From Saprospiraceae bacterium UBA6168 (GTDB lineage: Bacteria > Bacteroidota > Bacteroidia > Chitinophagales > Saprospiraceae): a stretch of DNA of 55,898 bases. Location: positions 42,209 to 98,106 of the forward strand of contig DIUC01000075.1 in the NCBI GenBank assembly GCA_002435785.1, written 5' to 3'. Within the stretch, counting starts at the first letter, position 1, and every line of letters begins with the position of its first letter. Below the pieces are notes generated by a model. That model saw only the letters and a list, made by a program, of their open reading frames with translations, was not told the origin of the DNA and made no database searches. This document shows positions 23,726-32,356 of this stretch, piece after piece. The translations under genes were made by a program, and so were the position numbers.

Positions 23726-25765
23726 ATGAAAAAAATCACCCTTCTACTTACACTTCCATTTTTTGCACTCACCGTTTTTGCCCAAACTCAAGCGCCCAAC
23801 CGGCTCACCCCAGAGAAACTCTGGGAACTCGGTCGAGTAGCGCTTTTCGATGTTTCGCCGGATGGCAAGACAGCCGTGTATGGCGTCAGCTATTACAACA
23901 TCGAGGCGAACAAGGGCAACCGGGACCTCTACGCCATTAGCATCGACGGGTCGGACAACGGCAAGCCACGCCAGCTCACCAACTTCGATGGCAATGAAAA
24001 CGATGCCACTTTTCGCCCGGATGGGCGCAAAATCGCTTATTTGCGGGGTGGCAAATTGTGGGAAATGAACCCGGACGGCACAGGCCATGCCCAGGTTTCC
24101 GACCACGAAATGGGTGGCTTCAAGTATTCGCCCGACGGTCGCAAAATCCTGTTCATCGCCGACGTGAAGTACGACAAGACCACACAGGATGCCCACCCCG
24201 ACTTGAAAAAAGCAAGTGGAAAGGTCATTGACGGCTTAATGTACCGCCACTGGACGGAGTGGGAAGATGGCAGCTATTCCAACATCTTCGTCGCAGATTA
24301 TGCCGATGGCAAGCTGACCAGCCAGCCCTTCAACATCGTCGGGGAGCCTTATGACACGCCGCTGAAGCCAATGGGTGGCATGGAGCAAATCGCCTGGAGC
24401 CACGATGGGAAACGCATCGCCTATACTTGCAAGAAACTCAGCGGCACGGCCTCCGCCAACAGCACCAACTCGGACATTTACCTGTTCGATGTCACGACGA
24501 AGCAAGCCACCAACCTCAGTTTCGGAATGAGCGGCTACGACGTGAACCCTGCCTTCTCACCGGATGGCAAGTACCTCCTTTGGGAGAGCCAGGAGAAGCC
24601 CGGCTATGAGGCTGACCGCCACCGGGTGTTTGTGTATGATTTTGCGAAGAAGCGCAAATGGGAAGCCACTGCCGGCCTCGACCGCAATGCGACGGGGGCA
24701 GCTTGGTCGCCCGACGGGCAGCGCATCATCTTCCAAAGCACAGAGGCTGGCACGGAGCAGCTCTACTCTATTGACTTGAACGGTGCGGGCGGCCCTACCC
24801 AACTCACTGCCGGACAGTTCAACTACGGGCCGTTTTTGGTGGGAAAAAACGGCATCGTGACTACCCGTTGCAGCATGGCCGACCCGCATGAATTGTTCAG
24901 CGTGCCGTTTTCAGGTGGGCGGGACATGCAGTTGACCTATACCAACCGGGACTTGTTGGCCACCATGAAGTTCGGGAAGATTGAAAAACGCATGGTAAAG
25001 GCCACCGATGGTCAAGACATCCTGACCTGGGTAGCCTACCCGCCCGATTTTGACCCAAAGAAAAAGTACCCTACCCTACTCTACTGCCAAGGTGGCCCGC
25101 AGAGCGCTGTTAGCCAGTTTTGGAGCTACCGCTGGAACTTGCAACTGATGGCTTCCAACGGCTATATCGTGGTGGCGCCCAACCGCCGGGGGCTGCCGGG
25201 CTTCGGGCAAAAATGGAACGACGACATCGTTGGCGACTGGGGCGGTCAGGCCATGCAAGACCTGCTTTCTGCCATTGACGACGTGGCCACAGAGCCTTAC
25301 GTGAACCGGGACGCCCTTGGTGCCGTGGGCGCCAGCTTTGGCGGCTACTCGGCCTATTGGCTGGCGGGCAACCACCAGAAGCGCTTCAAGGCATTCATTT
25401 CGCACTGCGGCATGTTTAACATGGAAAGCTGGTACGGCACGACGGAGGAGCTGTTCTTCGCCAACAACGACCTCGAAGGCCCCTACTGGGCCCCCAACGC
25501 TGGCAAGACTTGGAAGTTGGACAGCCCGCACAAATACGTGAACAACTGGGACACCCCGCTGCTGGTCATCCACGGCGGCCTCGACTTCCGGGTGCCGGAG
25601 AGTGAGGGGATGCAGGCGTTCCAAGCGGCACAGTTGAAGGGTATTCCGAGCAAGTTCCTTTACTTTCCCGACGAGGGGCACTGGGTGATGCAGCCACAGA
25701 ACAGCCTGCTTTGGCAGCGGGAGTTTTTTGGGTGGCTGGATAGGTGGTTGAAGAATAAACCTTGA
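23726..25765 (+). CDS. S9 family peptidase (dipeptidyl/acylaminoacyl-peptidase type)
   Basis: 679 residues with a signal peptide ending near TVFAQ. Residues 30-400 are a beta-propeller with PD40-like repeats (FDVSPDGKTAVYG, FRPDGRKIAYLRG, AFSPDGKYLLWES). The catalytic alpha/beta-hydrolase domain holds GASFGGYSAYW (Ser near residue 536), HGGLDFRVPESEG (Asp near 618) and DEGHWV (His near 652). It should act in the periplasm, cutting short peptides from the N-terminal side. It probably works with the secreted proteases of this region in peptide scavenging. It is a single gene with no sorting domain. Confidence 0.93.
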   Translation: MKKITLLLTLPFFALTVFAQTQAPNRLTPEKLWELGRVALFDVSPDGKTAVYGVSYYNIEANKGNRDLYAISIDGSDNGKPRQLTNFDGNENDATFRPDGRKIAYLRGGKLWEMNPDGTGHAQVSDHEMGGFKYSPDGRKILFIADVKYDKTTQDAHPDLKKASGKVIDGLMYRHWTEWEDGSYSNIFVADYADGKLTSQPFNIVGEPYDTPLKPMGGMEQIAWSHDGKRIAYTCKKLSGTASANSTNSDIYLFDVTTKQATNLSFGMSGYDVNPAFSPDGKYLLWESQEKPGYEADRHRVFVYDFAKKRKWEATAGLDRNATGAAWSPDGQRIIFQSTEAGTEQLYSIDLNGAGGPTQLTAGQFNYGPFLVGKNGIVTTRCSMADPHELFSVPFSGGRDMQLTYTNRDLLATMKFGKIEKRMVKATDGQDILTWVAYPPDFDPKKKYPTLLYCQGGPQSAVSQFWSYRWNLQLMASNGYIVVAPNRRGLPGFGQKWNDDIVGDWGGQAMQDLLSAIDDVATEPYVNRDALGAVGASFGGYSAYWLAGNHQKRFKAFISHCGMFNMESWYGTTEELFFANNDLEGPYWAPNAGKTWKLDSPHKYVNNWDTPLLVIHGGLDFRVPESEGMQAFQAAQLKGIPSKFLYFPDEGHWVMQPQNSLLWQREFFGWLDRWLKNKP

Positions 25766-25838
25766 TGAGTGGGGAGTGGGGATTGACGACTGACGATTGA
25801 GGGTGATAGTCAATACCCAAACACAAATTCATTTCCCT

Positions 25839-25846
25839 TACTTTTG
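25839..25846 (+). promoter_or_regulatory. -7 motif of the DUF433/DUF5615 module (TACTTTTG)
   Basis: TACTTTTG, 16 bp before the DUF433 ATG at 25863, matches TAnnTTTG. The preceding 25766-25806 holds ATTGA-rich low-complexity sequence. Confidence 0.45.
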
Positions 25847-25862
25847 TAAAAAATCACCAAAC

Positions 25863-26108
25863 ATGCTTGACTGGAAAGAACATATCGCCGCTGACCCCGA
25901 AGTTTTAAGGGGAAAGCCTGCCATCAAGGGCACAAGGCTTTCCGTAGAGTTTATATTGGAACGCCTTGCCGACGGATGGTCAGAGGAAATGCTATTGGAA
26001 AATTTTCCGAAACTCACCAAAGTACATATCCAAGCTGTTTACGGCTTCTTAACTGATTGTATGAAAGATGGACTGCTCTTTTTACCTACCAAAGCCAAAG
26101 CTGCTTGA
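25863..26108 (+). CDS. DUF433 antitoxin
   Basis: 81 residues: HIAADPEVLRGKPAIKGTRL then SVEFILERLADGWSEEMLLENF and a final helix, the complete DUF433 signature (winged-helix-like DNA-binding fold). DUF433 proteins are the antitoxins paired with DUF5615 PIN-like toxins. The stop TGA shares one base with the ATG of the next gene (26108), the tight coupling expected in such modules. The earlier in-frame start at 25797 is less likely because the -7 motif lies between. The frame is intact though its partner is frameshifted. Confidence 0.85.
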   Translation: MLDWKEHIAADPEVLRGKPAIKGTRLSVEFILERLADGWSEEMLLENFPKLTKVHIQAVYGFLTDCMKDGLLFLPTKAKAA

Positions 26109-26463
26109 TGAAATTCCTTGCAAACGAGAATTTTTGCATGGCAAGCGTATGGCTAATGCGAAAAAACGGCGTGGAGGTATATTCCGTCAACGAAGACGCC
26201 CAATCGTCTTCGGACAAAACCGTTATTGAGCGGGCAATCGAAGGTGAGCTTACCATTTTAACGCATGACAGGGATTATGGCGAACTCATTTTAAAGATGG
26301 TTACCGACCGACTGCAGGCGTCATATATTTCCGCTTGAAAAGCTACCTACCTGAATATCCTGCTAAATTGCTCCAAGAATTACTTGGAAATCATGAATTT
26401 GAGTTCAATGGTTATTTTACAGTAATTGACAACGATAATACACTACGCCAACGAAAGATATGA
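26108..26463 (+). pseudogene. DUF5615 PIN-like toxin with a one-base deletion
   Basis: The ATG at 26108 begins MKFLANENFCMASVWLMRKN and reaches LTHDRDYGELIL, the PIN-like core with its conserved Asp residues. The frame then derails and stops at 26338. Shifting the frame just after the T-run at 26289-26292 restores DGYRPTAGVIYFRLKSYLPE and the C-terminus to a TGA at 26461-26463, the family's normal ending. One missing T in TTTT explains everything. It may be a real inactivating deletion, a homopolymer sequencing error, or slippage-dependent expression. Confidence 0.82.
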
Positions 26464-26521
26464 ACATAAGGAAAAACTGGACCACCTCAGCTTCCCTCCT
26501 TTCATCATTCTCGACTATCAC

Positions 26522-27196
26522 TCACCCCCTCACATACCGTTTGCTAAACTCATAGCTCACTTTTTCCCCTTCTATTTTACGCACATCCAGCACCAAGTTA
26601 TTAGCGGACAGCTCCTTGATTTTCCATTGGCCGGTGGAGGTGCATGGGTCGCCCATGCAAATGATTTTGGCCAAGGCATTGATTTGGTATGGTACCTCCT
26701 TGGCCGTGCAGTAATCCTGAACGGTGCAGTTGGCGGACATGAAAGTGATGGATGGTAGGGTCGGGGTGCCGTCGGGGCAGGGAGGTAGCTCGCCGGGCTG
26801 CTTGCCAGCAACGTGGACGTCCACCCAAGTGCCGAGCAGGGCTTCGGAATTGTAAGTTGCGGCATTGGCCCTCACCAACCGCTCCCCGGTCTTGGCGCAA
26901 TGAAACTCGAAGCCCCCATCCGCCGATTGCTTGGGCACAAAGTCGTGGGTATCAAAGTTCAGCACCAACTGGCCATCCACCTCCTTGAGTTCCCATTCGT
27001 TCACGATGAACGCTTGCCAATTGAAATGGCGAGTGCAGGTCTCCAAAAACTCCACTTGGGTCGTGTCGTTGTTGTTGTTGATGAGCCAATAGTCTTGGCC
27101 AACCAGCGCTTCCTTTAGCGCATTTGGCGTGGTTTCAGTGCAGCCCACAGCCAATAAAGTGACCAAAAGGGCAAGCAATGTGATGTTGTTTTTCAT
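26522..27196 (-). CDS. hypothetical lipoprotein
   Basis: 224 residues. The lipobox LLAVGC puts the lipidated Cys at residue 19. The rest has FNWQAFIVNEWELKEVDGQL and later WKIKELSANNLVLDVR, patterns seen in small lipocalin-like or META-like lipoproteins, with paired Cys residues. It lacks any catalytic motif I recognise. A minus-strand TAGTTTTG (27229-27222) with a TTG 18 bp further upstream is a possible promoter. It converges on the DUF5615 remnant. Confidence 0.65.
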   Translation of the reverse strand: MKNNITLLALLVTLLAVGCTETTPNALKEALVGQDYWLINNNNDTTQVEFLETCTRHFNWQAFIVNEWELKEVDGQLVLNFDTHDFVPKQSADGGFEFHCAKTGERLVRANAATYNSEALLGTWVDVHVAGKQPGELPPCPDGTPTLPSITFMSANCTVQDYCTAKEVPYQINALAKIICMGDPCTSTGQWKIKELSANNLVLDVRKIEGEKVSYEFSKRYVRG

Positions 27197-27221
27197 GCTA
27201 TTGTGTCCTACGAACTTTCTG

Positions 27222-27229
27222 CAAAACTA
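27222..27229 (-). promoter_or_regulatory. -7 motif of the lipoprotein gene (TAGTTTTG)
   Basis: TAGTTTTG on the minus strand fits TAnnTTTG, with TTG 18 bp further upstream (27250-27248). The leader would be about 20 nt. Confidence 0.35.
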
Positions 27230-27277
27230 TCAAAAAGACAAAGCAACCAATCCAATAACCTCACTAGGAATGCCCCC

Positions 27278-30200
27278 TCACTGCACCACCCACCGCAATA
27301 CCAGACGGCTACCTTCCCCATCTTTTAGCGTCAGCCAATACATGCCCGCCGCCAAGCCTTGCGGCAGCGCAAAGCTGTTTTTTCCAGCTTGAAAAAAGGC
27401 GTTGTTGGCGTAGATGTCACGGCCTAGCCTGTCCGTGACGGCCACGGTTAATGGCTGTGCCTGGGGCATTTCGAGGTACAAAACCGCATGGCTTGAAGAA
27501 GGGTTCGGGACGATGGTGGCTTGCCCTTTCAACTGCTTATCGCCAGTGGCCGTCACCTCAAAACCAACCGTAAATGAATACACCCATGAGCATCCCACCG
27601 CATCGGTTATCGTGACCGAGTAATCACCGGGAAGGAGGCCCAACACTTCCAGCGTAGTGCTTCCGTTGCTCCAAAGGTAGCTGTAGAGTGGCGTGCCACC
27701 CATAATGTTCATCAGGTAAATGGCACCATTGGCGGCGGTTGGGGAAGTGGCATTGACGACCAACGGATTTATGGAAAGGGGGATTTCCTGCACTTCCGCT
27801 GTCTCTGTCTTTGTGCAGCCTTCGGCATCCGTGACCGTTACCGAATAACTGCCCACTCCACCGACCAGCAAGGAATTGGTTGCTCCAGTGTTCCACAAAT
27901 AGCTGTACGGCAACGTGCCACCGCTCCCGGTGACGGAGACCTCACCCATTCCACCGGGACAAAGCAAGGGCGGAACCTGGGTATCCAATGCCAGTTCGTC
28001 GGGCGAACCGACCGGAAAAGCTGTCACTACCGTGCAGCCATTGGCATCCGAGACGGTGACGGCATAGATGCTTGCCACCACATTCTCCAACGTGGGGCCG
28101 CTTTGCCCAGTGCTCCAAACAAAGCTGTAACCCGGTGTGCCACCTTCGGCAATGACCGACGCCACGCCATCCGAGTCACCAAAACAGGACACCGGCTGCG
28201 AGTTGTCCGTCAAGGTCAACAGGGGTGGAGCGGTGACGGTCAGCGCCGCAGTGGTGGCGCAGCCGTTTGCATCGGTGGCACTTACCGAATAGTTGTCGGA
28301 GGGCAGGTTTCCAATGGAAGGGCCTGGTTGTCCATTGCTCCAAACAAAGCTGTAGCCCGGTGTGCCGCCTTCGGCAATGACCGTCGCCATGCCGTCCGAC
28401 CCACCAAAGCAGGACGCCGATTGCGCCGTGGTTTCCACCGCAAGCACTGGCGGTGCAGCAAATAGGAACTGCGCCACTTGGGTACAACCTGTTGCGTCAA
28501 CCACCGTCACCGAATAGTTGCCAGTGCCGAGGTTGGTGAGCAAGCTGTCGGTAGCGCCAGTGGACCAAGTCCAAGTGAAAGGGGCTGTGCCAGTGAGCGG
28601 TGTTGCCGCCGCAGTGCCTTCGGTGCCGTCGTGGCAAAGGATGGGGCTTTGGGCGATGTCGAGCGAGAGGTCAACGCTGGAGAAGATGGCCACCCACGCA
28701 TTTGCGGAGCAACCAAGGGCGTCCGTCACGGTGACGGCGTGTATGCCGCTGCCCATGACGGCGATGCTGGCGGTGGTGTCGGCGTTTTCCCATAAATAAC
28801 TGTACGGCAGGGTGCCGCCCGTCACGAAGGTACTGACCGTGCCCTCCTGCATTGGGCAAAGCTTTGGCGGTGCTTGCAGGGTAACGGCAAGCGAGGAGGG
28901 CGAGGCGATGACTACCCCTGTGGTGGACGTGCAGCCATTGGCATCGGTGACGGTAGCCGTGTAGCTGCCGGGCAGTAAGCCCGTGATGTTGGCGGTGTTC
29001 ATCTGGTTGCTCCAATTGAACACATAACCTGGTGTGCCGCCCGATACCACAATGCTGGCAGAGCCAGTTGCCCCACTCAAGCAGTTGGCGTTTTGGGAGG
29101 TGGCTTGCAGTACCATCAAATTTGGTTGGGGCAAGGTGAATTGCAGGCTGTTGGTGCAGCCCGATGCGTCGGTGATAGTGACGGAATAATCGCCGCCGAC
29201 CATGTTGTTGCGCAAGCTGTCCGTTTGTCCGCCCTCCCAAAGCCAGTCAAAAGGAGGTGTTCCGCCTTGCGGCAAAATGGCCGCCGAGCCATTCGCTCCG
29301 CCAAAGCAGGAGATTGGTGTCGTGGACACGGAAGCTGCCAGCTCCCCAGACAGCCCGACCGTCGTGCTGCCTGTGAACGTACAACCCAGCGCATCCGTGG
29401 CAGTGACAGTGTAAGTATTGGGCGAGAGATTGGCCAAAGCAGCCGTCGTTTCCCCATTGCTCCACTGATACCAGTAAGGGGCGGTGCCGTCAAAGTTTAC
29501 GATGCTGATTGCCCCTCCACCCATATTGCCAGTACAGTCAATGGACGTAACGGCCAGGTAAGCAGTAATTTGGCCAGCCAACTGGATGTCGGCAGTGGCC
29601 GTGAAGGTGCAGCCCAAAGCATCCGTGACGGTGACCATGTATTCGACGGGAACCAAGTTGATGATTTCATCGCTGATTTCACCATTCGTCCATTCATATT
29701 GAAACGGTGCCGTACCACTGGTTACTTCCACTTTTGCCGTGCCACCCGATATGCTTTCGCAATCAAAAGGTGTTGTGGAAACGGAGCCAGTCAAAGCTGG
29801 CGGGCTTGGTATTTCCACAGGAACAAAGCCGACCCGGTCCAGTGCATCCGTGATGGTAAACGAATAGCTGCCGGGCGTGAGGCCATCGAGATTGCTGCCC
29901 GTCTCACTGCCCTTGCTCCAAGTGTATATAAATGGCCCGCAATTGCTGCCGATGTGGAACGCCACGCTGCCGCTCGCAAGGTTGGTACAGGTTGGCTGCG
30001 CAATGTCCATCGAATCCACTGCGACGGTGGTCAGGCCAGCGCATAGGCATTGAGGAGCCATCGCTGCATTGCTGAACGGGGTGTAGCTGCTGTTCACGTC
30101 CGAGTTGGCGGGGTGGCTGGCGGTGCGGTTGTCACATTCGAGGAGCTTGTTGTCGTAGTAATTGGTGAGGCGATAATGGACGCCGTTGTTGCAGTTGCCT

Positions 30201-31939
30201 TGGTCGTTGTACACCACCACATCGCCGCCCACCTCCACGGTGCCGGACAGCGTGTAGTTGTCCACCCGTGCCCGCATACCCACCAGCGCACTGCCGGACA
30301 TGGTCGCATTGACGACGAAGGCGTTGCCCTGCACCTTGGCGTTTTGGCTGTAAGTGCCGCCGTCCACGAAGGCATTGCCGAGGATGCGGACGTTGCCGCT
30401 CATGGTAGCATTGCGCACTACCGCCGTTCCTTCTATGCGCACTTGCCCGCTGATATTGGAGTTGCCACGGACAATTGCCGAAGGCGCAACATAGACCGAA
30501 CTCGCCACAGTGGCGGAGTTTTGCACCCAACCGCCGCCGTTGGAATGAAGGTGGCCGTTGGTCCTGAGCTGCGGACGGAAATTTGCGGCAGCCTGATAGC
30601 CCTCCGGCACGGCGCCCGTAATATTTACTTCGTAAGGAAAACGGAAGTGCTTAGGATAGCCCCGCCAAGTATCGTTGGTGGTATTGGTGGTGATTTGGTC
30701 GTTTGGTGCGCCCATTACTACAAGGTACATTTTCGTTTCGTCGCCCTGCAAACGGAAGGCAATCTCGCCCGTGTTGGCGCTGTAAGTGGGGCTGTACCGA
30801 CTGATCGTGCCATTGGCTCGTGCCGCCACGAAGCCGTAGCGCCACCCCGTGTGGGAGTTGGCGGCAGTTTGCCCCTTGAATTTCACGATGACGGAGCAAC
30901 TATCGGCATTGGGGTAAAGCGGGATGACGTTGTAGGCGAATTCCTCCGGTGCCTGCTCGATGGGAATCTCGTAGCGCCCCGGGTTACCGCCCGTCACGGG
31001 CCGCAGGATGCTGTACACGTTTTGGATGGTGGGCAGCCAGTTTTGGAGGTCGGCGTTGCGCTTTTGGCGGAAGTGGGTGCCGAGGTTGTTGTAGCTGAAA
31101 TCATACGTGGCCATGCGGCGGGCATAGTGGAAAAGGCTGTCGTTGAACTGGGCCTGCGTGTATCCGGCCAGCCGCTTGTATGCCTGCAAGGGGTACTCGT
31201 GGCTCAGGGATTCCCGCCAAAGTTGGTTCACCATGCCGATGCCCTCTGACTCCATGATGGCCATGAGCAGGGCGTAGTTTTCGTAGGTATTCTTCCAGTC
31301 GCCCCAGGTTTCATAATGGTAAACGTCCATGCCCCAAGCGGTGACGGCATTGGGGTAAAGTAGGTTCCGCATGAAATTGGCGTGGGTTTCCCAAAAGATG
31401 CCCGCATTCTGCCAAGAGTAGCCGAGACCGTGCGTGTTGCGGTAGTCAATATTGTTCTGCGCTTGTAGGCTATGTGCCAGTTCGTGCGCCGCCACCCCTC
31501 CATCGAGCATGGCCGATGGGTGTACCCAAAAAGCCCCGATGACGCCGTCCGCATCGCCGCCGTTGGCGAAGCCCTGTGCCCCGTTTGCCCCCCAAGTGCC
31601 GTACATGACGATGGGGATTTTGTATTGGCTGAGGTTGGTGCCCGGCGCATCGTCCAAGAACGCCAATGCCTTGAATTCATCATAAATGAACTCCATCGTA
31701 TCGAGGATTCTCGCAGGGTTGAAGGCGAGGTTGGGGTCGGGGTGGTTGGCTGGGTTTGTGCCCACGGTATTGCCCCAAATCAGGATGAAGTTGTCGGATT
31801 GGGCAGTCTTGCTCCACGTAAACTGCGCCCCGTTCACGTCGTTGGGGTTCTGGAGGTAATTGGGGATGTGCACCATTTTTTGGGCAGTAGCAGCAACTGC
31901 AAAACAGAGCAACAGGAGGAAGGATAAGATTTGAGTCAT
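27278..31939 (-). CDS. giant T9SS type A cargo: metallopeptidase-like, beta-helix and SprB repeats
   Basis: 1553 residues. A signal peptide ends near AVAATAQ. Residues 20-430 form a DUF6055-like domain with AAHELAHSLQ (HExxH zinc site near residue 153) and WETHANFMRNL. Residues about 480-600 are a left-handed beta-helix of short hexapeptide-like repeats (IVRGNSNISGQVRIEGTAVV and on). Residues about 640-1450 are about eleven SprB-type repeats, each with a Cys-Phe-Gly start, GGTPGYSFVWSNG and TDANGC. The final 80 residues (IVPNPSSSHAVLYLEM to LRWVVQ) are a type A T9SS sorting domain. Likely a surface adhesin with a protease-like head. SprB repeats 8 and 9 are nearly identical in DNA, showing recent repeat exchange. 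Confidence 0.88.
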   Translation of the reverse strand: MTQILSFLLLLCFAVAATAQKMVHIPNYLQNPNDVNGAQFTWSKTAQSDNFILIWGNTVGTNPANHPDPNLAFNPARILDTMEFIYDEFKALAFLDDAPGTNLSQYKIPIVMYGTWGANGAQGFANGGDADGVIGAFWVHPSAMLDGGVAAHELAHSLQAQNNIDYRNTHGLGYSWQNAGIFWETHANFMRNLLYPNAVTAWGMDVYHYETWGDWKNTYENYALLMAIMESEGIGMVNQLWRESLSHEYPLQAYKRLAGYTQAQFNDSLFHYARRMATYDFSYNNLGTHFRQKRNADLQNWLPTIQNVYSILRPVTGGNPGRYEIPIEQAPEEFAYNVIPLYPNADSCSVIVKFKGQTAANSHTGWRYGFVAARANGTISRYSPTYSANTGEIAFRLQGDETKMYLVVMGAPNDQITTNTTNDTWRGYPKHFRFPYEVNITGAVPEGYQAAANFRPQLRTNGHLHSNGGGWVQNSATVASSVYVAPSAIVRGNSNISGQVRIEGTAVVRNATMSGNVRILGNAFVDGGTYSQNAKVQGNAFVVNATMSGSALVGMRARVDNYTLSGTVEVGGDVVVYNDQGNCNNGVHYRLTNYYDNKLLECDNRTASHPANSDVNSSYTPFSNAAMAPQCLCAGLTTVAVDSMDIAQPTCTNLASGSVAFHIGSNCGPFIYTWSKGSETGSNLDGLTPGSYSFTITDALDRVGFVPVEIPSPPALTGSVSTTPFDCESISGGTAKVEVTSGTAPFQYEWTNGEISDEIINLVPVEYMVTVTDALGCTFTATADIQLAGQITAYLAVTSIDCTGNMGGGAISIVNFDGTAPYWYQWSNGETTAALANLSPNTYTVTATDALGCTFTGSTTVGLSGELAASVSTTPISCFGGANGSAAILPQGGTPPFDWLWEGGQTDSLRNNMVGGDYSVTITDASGCTNSLQFTLPQPNLMVLQATSQNANCLSGATGSASIVVSGGTPGYVFNWSNQMNTANITGLLPGSYTATVTDANGCTSTTGVVIASPSSLAVTLQAPPKLCPMQEGTVSTFVTGGTLPYSYLWENADTTASIAVMGSGIHAVTVTDALGCSANAWVAIFSSVDLSLDIAQSPILCHDGTEGTAAATPLTGTAPFTWTWSTGATDSLLTNLGTGNYSVTVVDATGCTQVAQFLFAAPPVLAVETTAQSASCFGGSDGMATVIAEGGTPGYSFVWSNGQPGPSIGNLPSDNYSVSATDANGCATTAALTVTAPPLLTLTDNSQPVSCFGDSDGVASVIAEGGTPGYSFVWSTGQSGPTLENVVASIYAVTVSDANGCTVVTAFPVGSPDELALDTQVPPLLCPGGMGEVSVTGSGGTLPYSYLWNTGATNSLLVGGVGSYSVTVTDAEGCTKTETAEVQEIPLSINPLVVNATSPTAANGAIYLMNIMGGTPLYSYLWSNGSTTLEVLGLLPGDYSVTITDAVGCSWVYSFTVGFEVTATGDKQLKGQATIVPNPSSSHAVLYLEMPQAQPLTVAVTDRLGRDIYANNAFFQAGKNSFALPQGLAAGMYWLTLKDGEGSRLVLRWVVQ

Positions 31940-32356
31940 CGGAAGGCGTTTGTGAATTGATGGGAGTAAATGTAGGGCTGCGAGGCTAAAATGCTTGCCT
32001 GAAATGGAAGTTTTGGGTGAAATATTTGCATAAAATTGGCAAATAGACTAAACATAGGTTGAGAGAGACTAAAAATGGGTACAATGAGACTTAAAATGGG
32101 TCAAGAAAGACTAAAAATGGGTGCAATGAGATTAAACATGGGTCAAGAGAGACTAAAAATGGGTACAATGAGTCTAAACATGGGTCAAGAGAGACTAAAA
32201 GTAGGTACAATGAGTCTAAACATGGGTCAAGAGAATCTCTCAAAGGTATTTTTAGTCTTTAGCCTTTCTTTTTTGTGAAAACTGTGGTTTATCCTATACC
32301 TACCTAGTTTCAGTATAGATTGACACAGTTCTAGCCTAAACCCGTCTAACCCCTTT
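31940..32356. repeat. 42-bp tandem repeat (with 21-bp half units)
   Basis: Four 42-bp units start at 32075, 32117, 32159 and 32201, preceded by a half unit at 32054-32074; each unit is two related 21-bp halves (ATGGGTACAATGAGNCT / ATGGGTCAAGAGAGACT). The frame on the + strand is open as a 14-residue repeat, but there is no stop-to-start context for a gene. The array lies upstream of the giant cargo gene (start 31939) and downstream of the M1 gene, so it may act on the promoter of the former. A 21-bp period equals two DNA helical turns, as expected for a row of protein sites on one face. Confidence 0.85.

Noticed and set aside
29093..31249. Two open frames (317 and 399 residues) on the + strand opposite the SprB-repeat gene
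   Set aside because: They follow the repeat period of the minus-strand gene and have no motif; the minus strand has a full signal peptide-to-sorting-domain protein.
32075..32278. 67-residue repeat-peptide frame on the + strand
   Set aside because: It consists only of the 42-bp repeat read in one frame and has no promoter, start context or partner.
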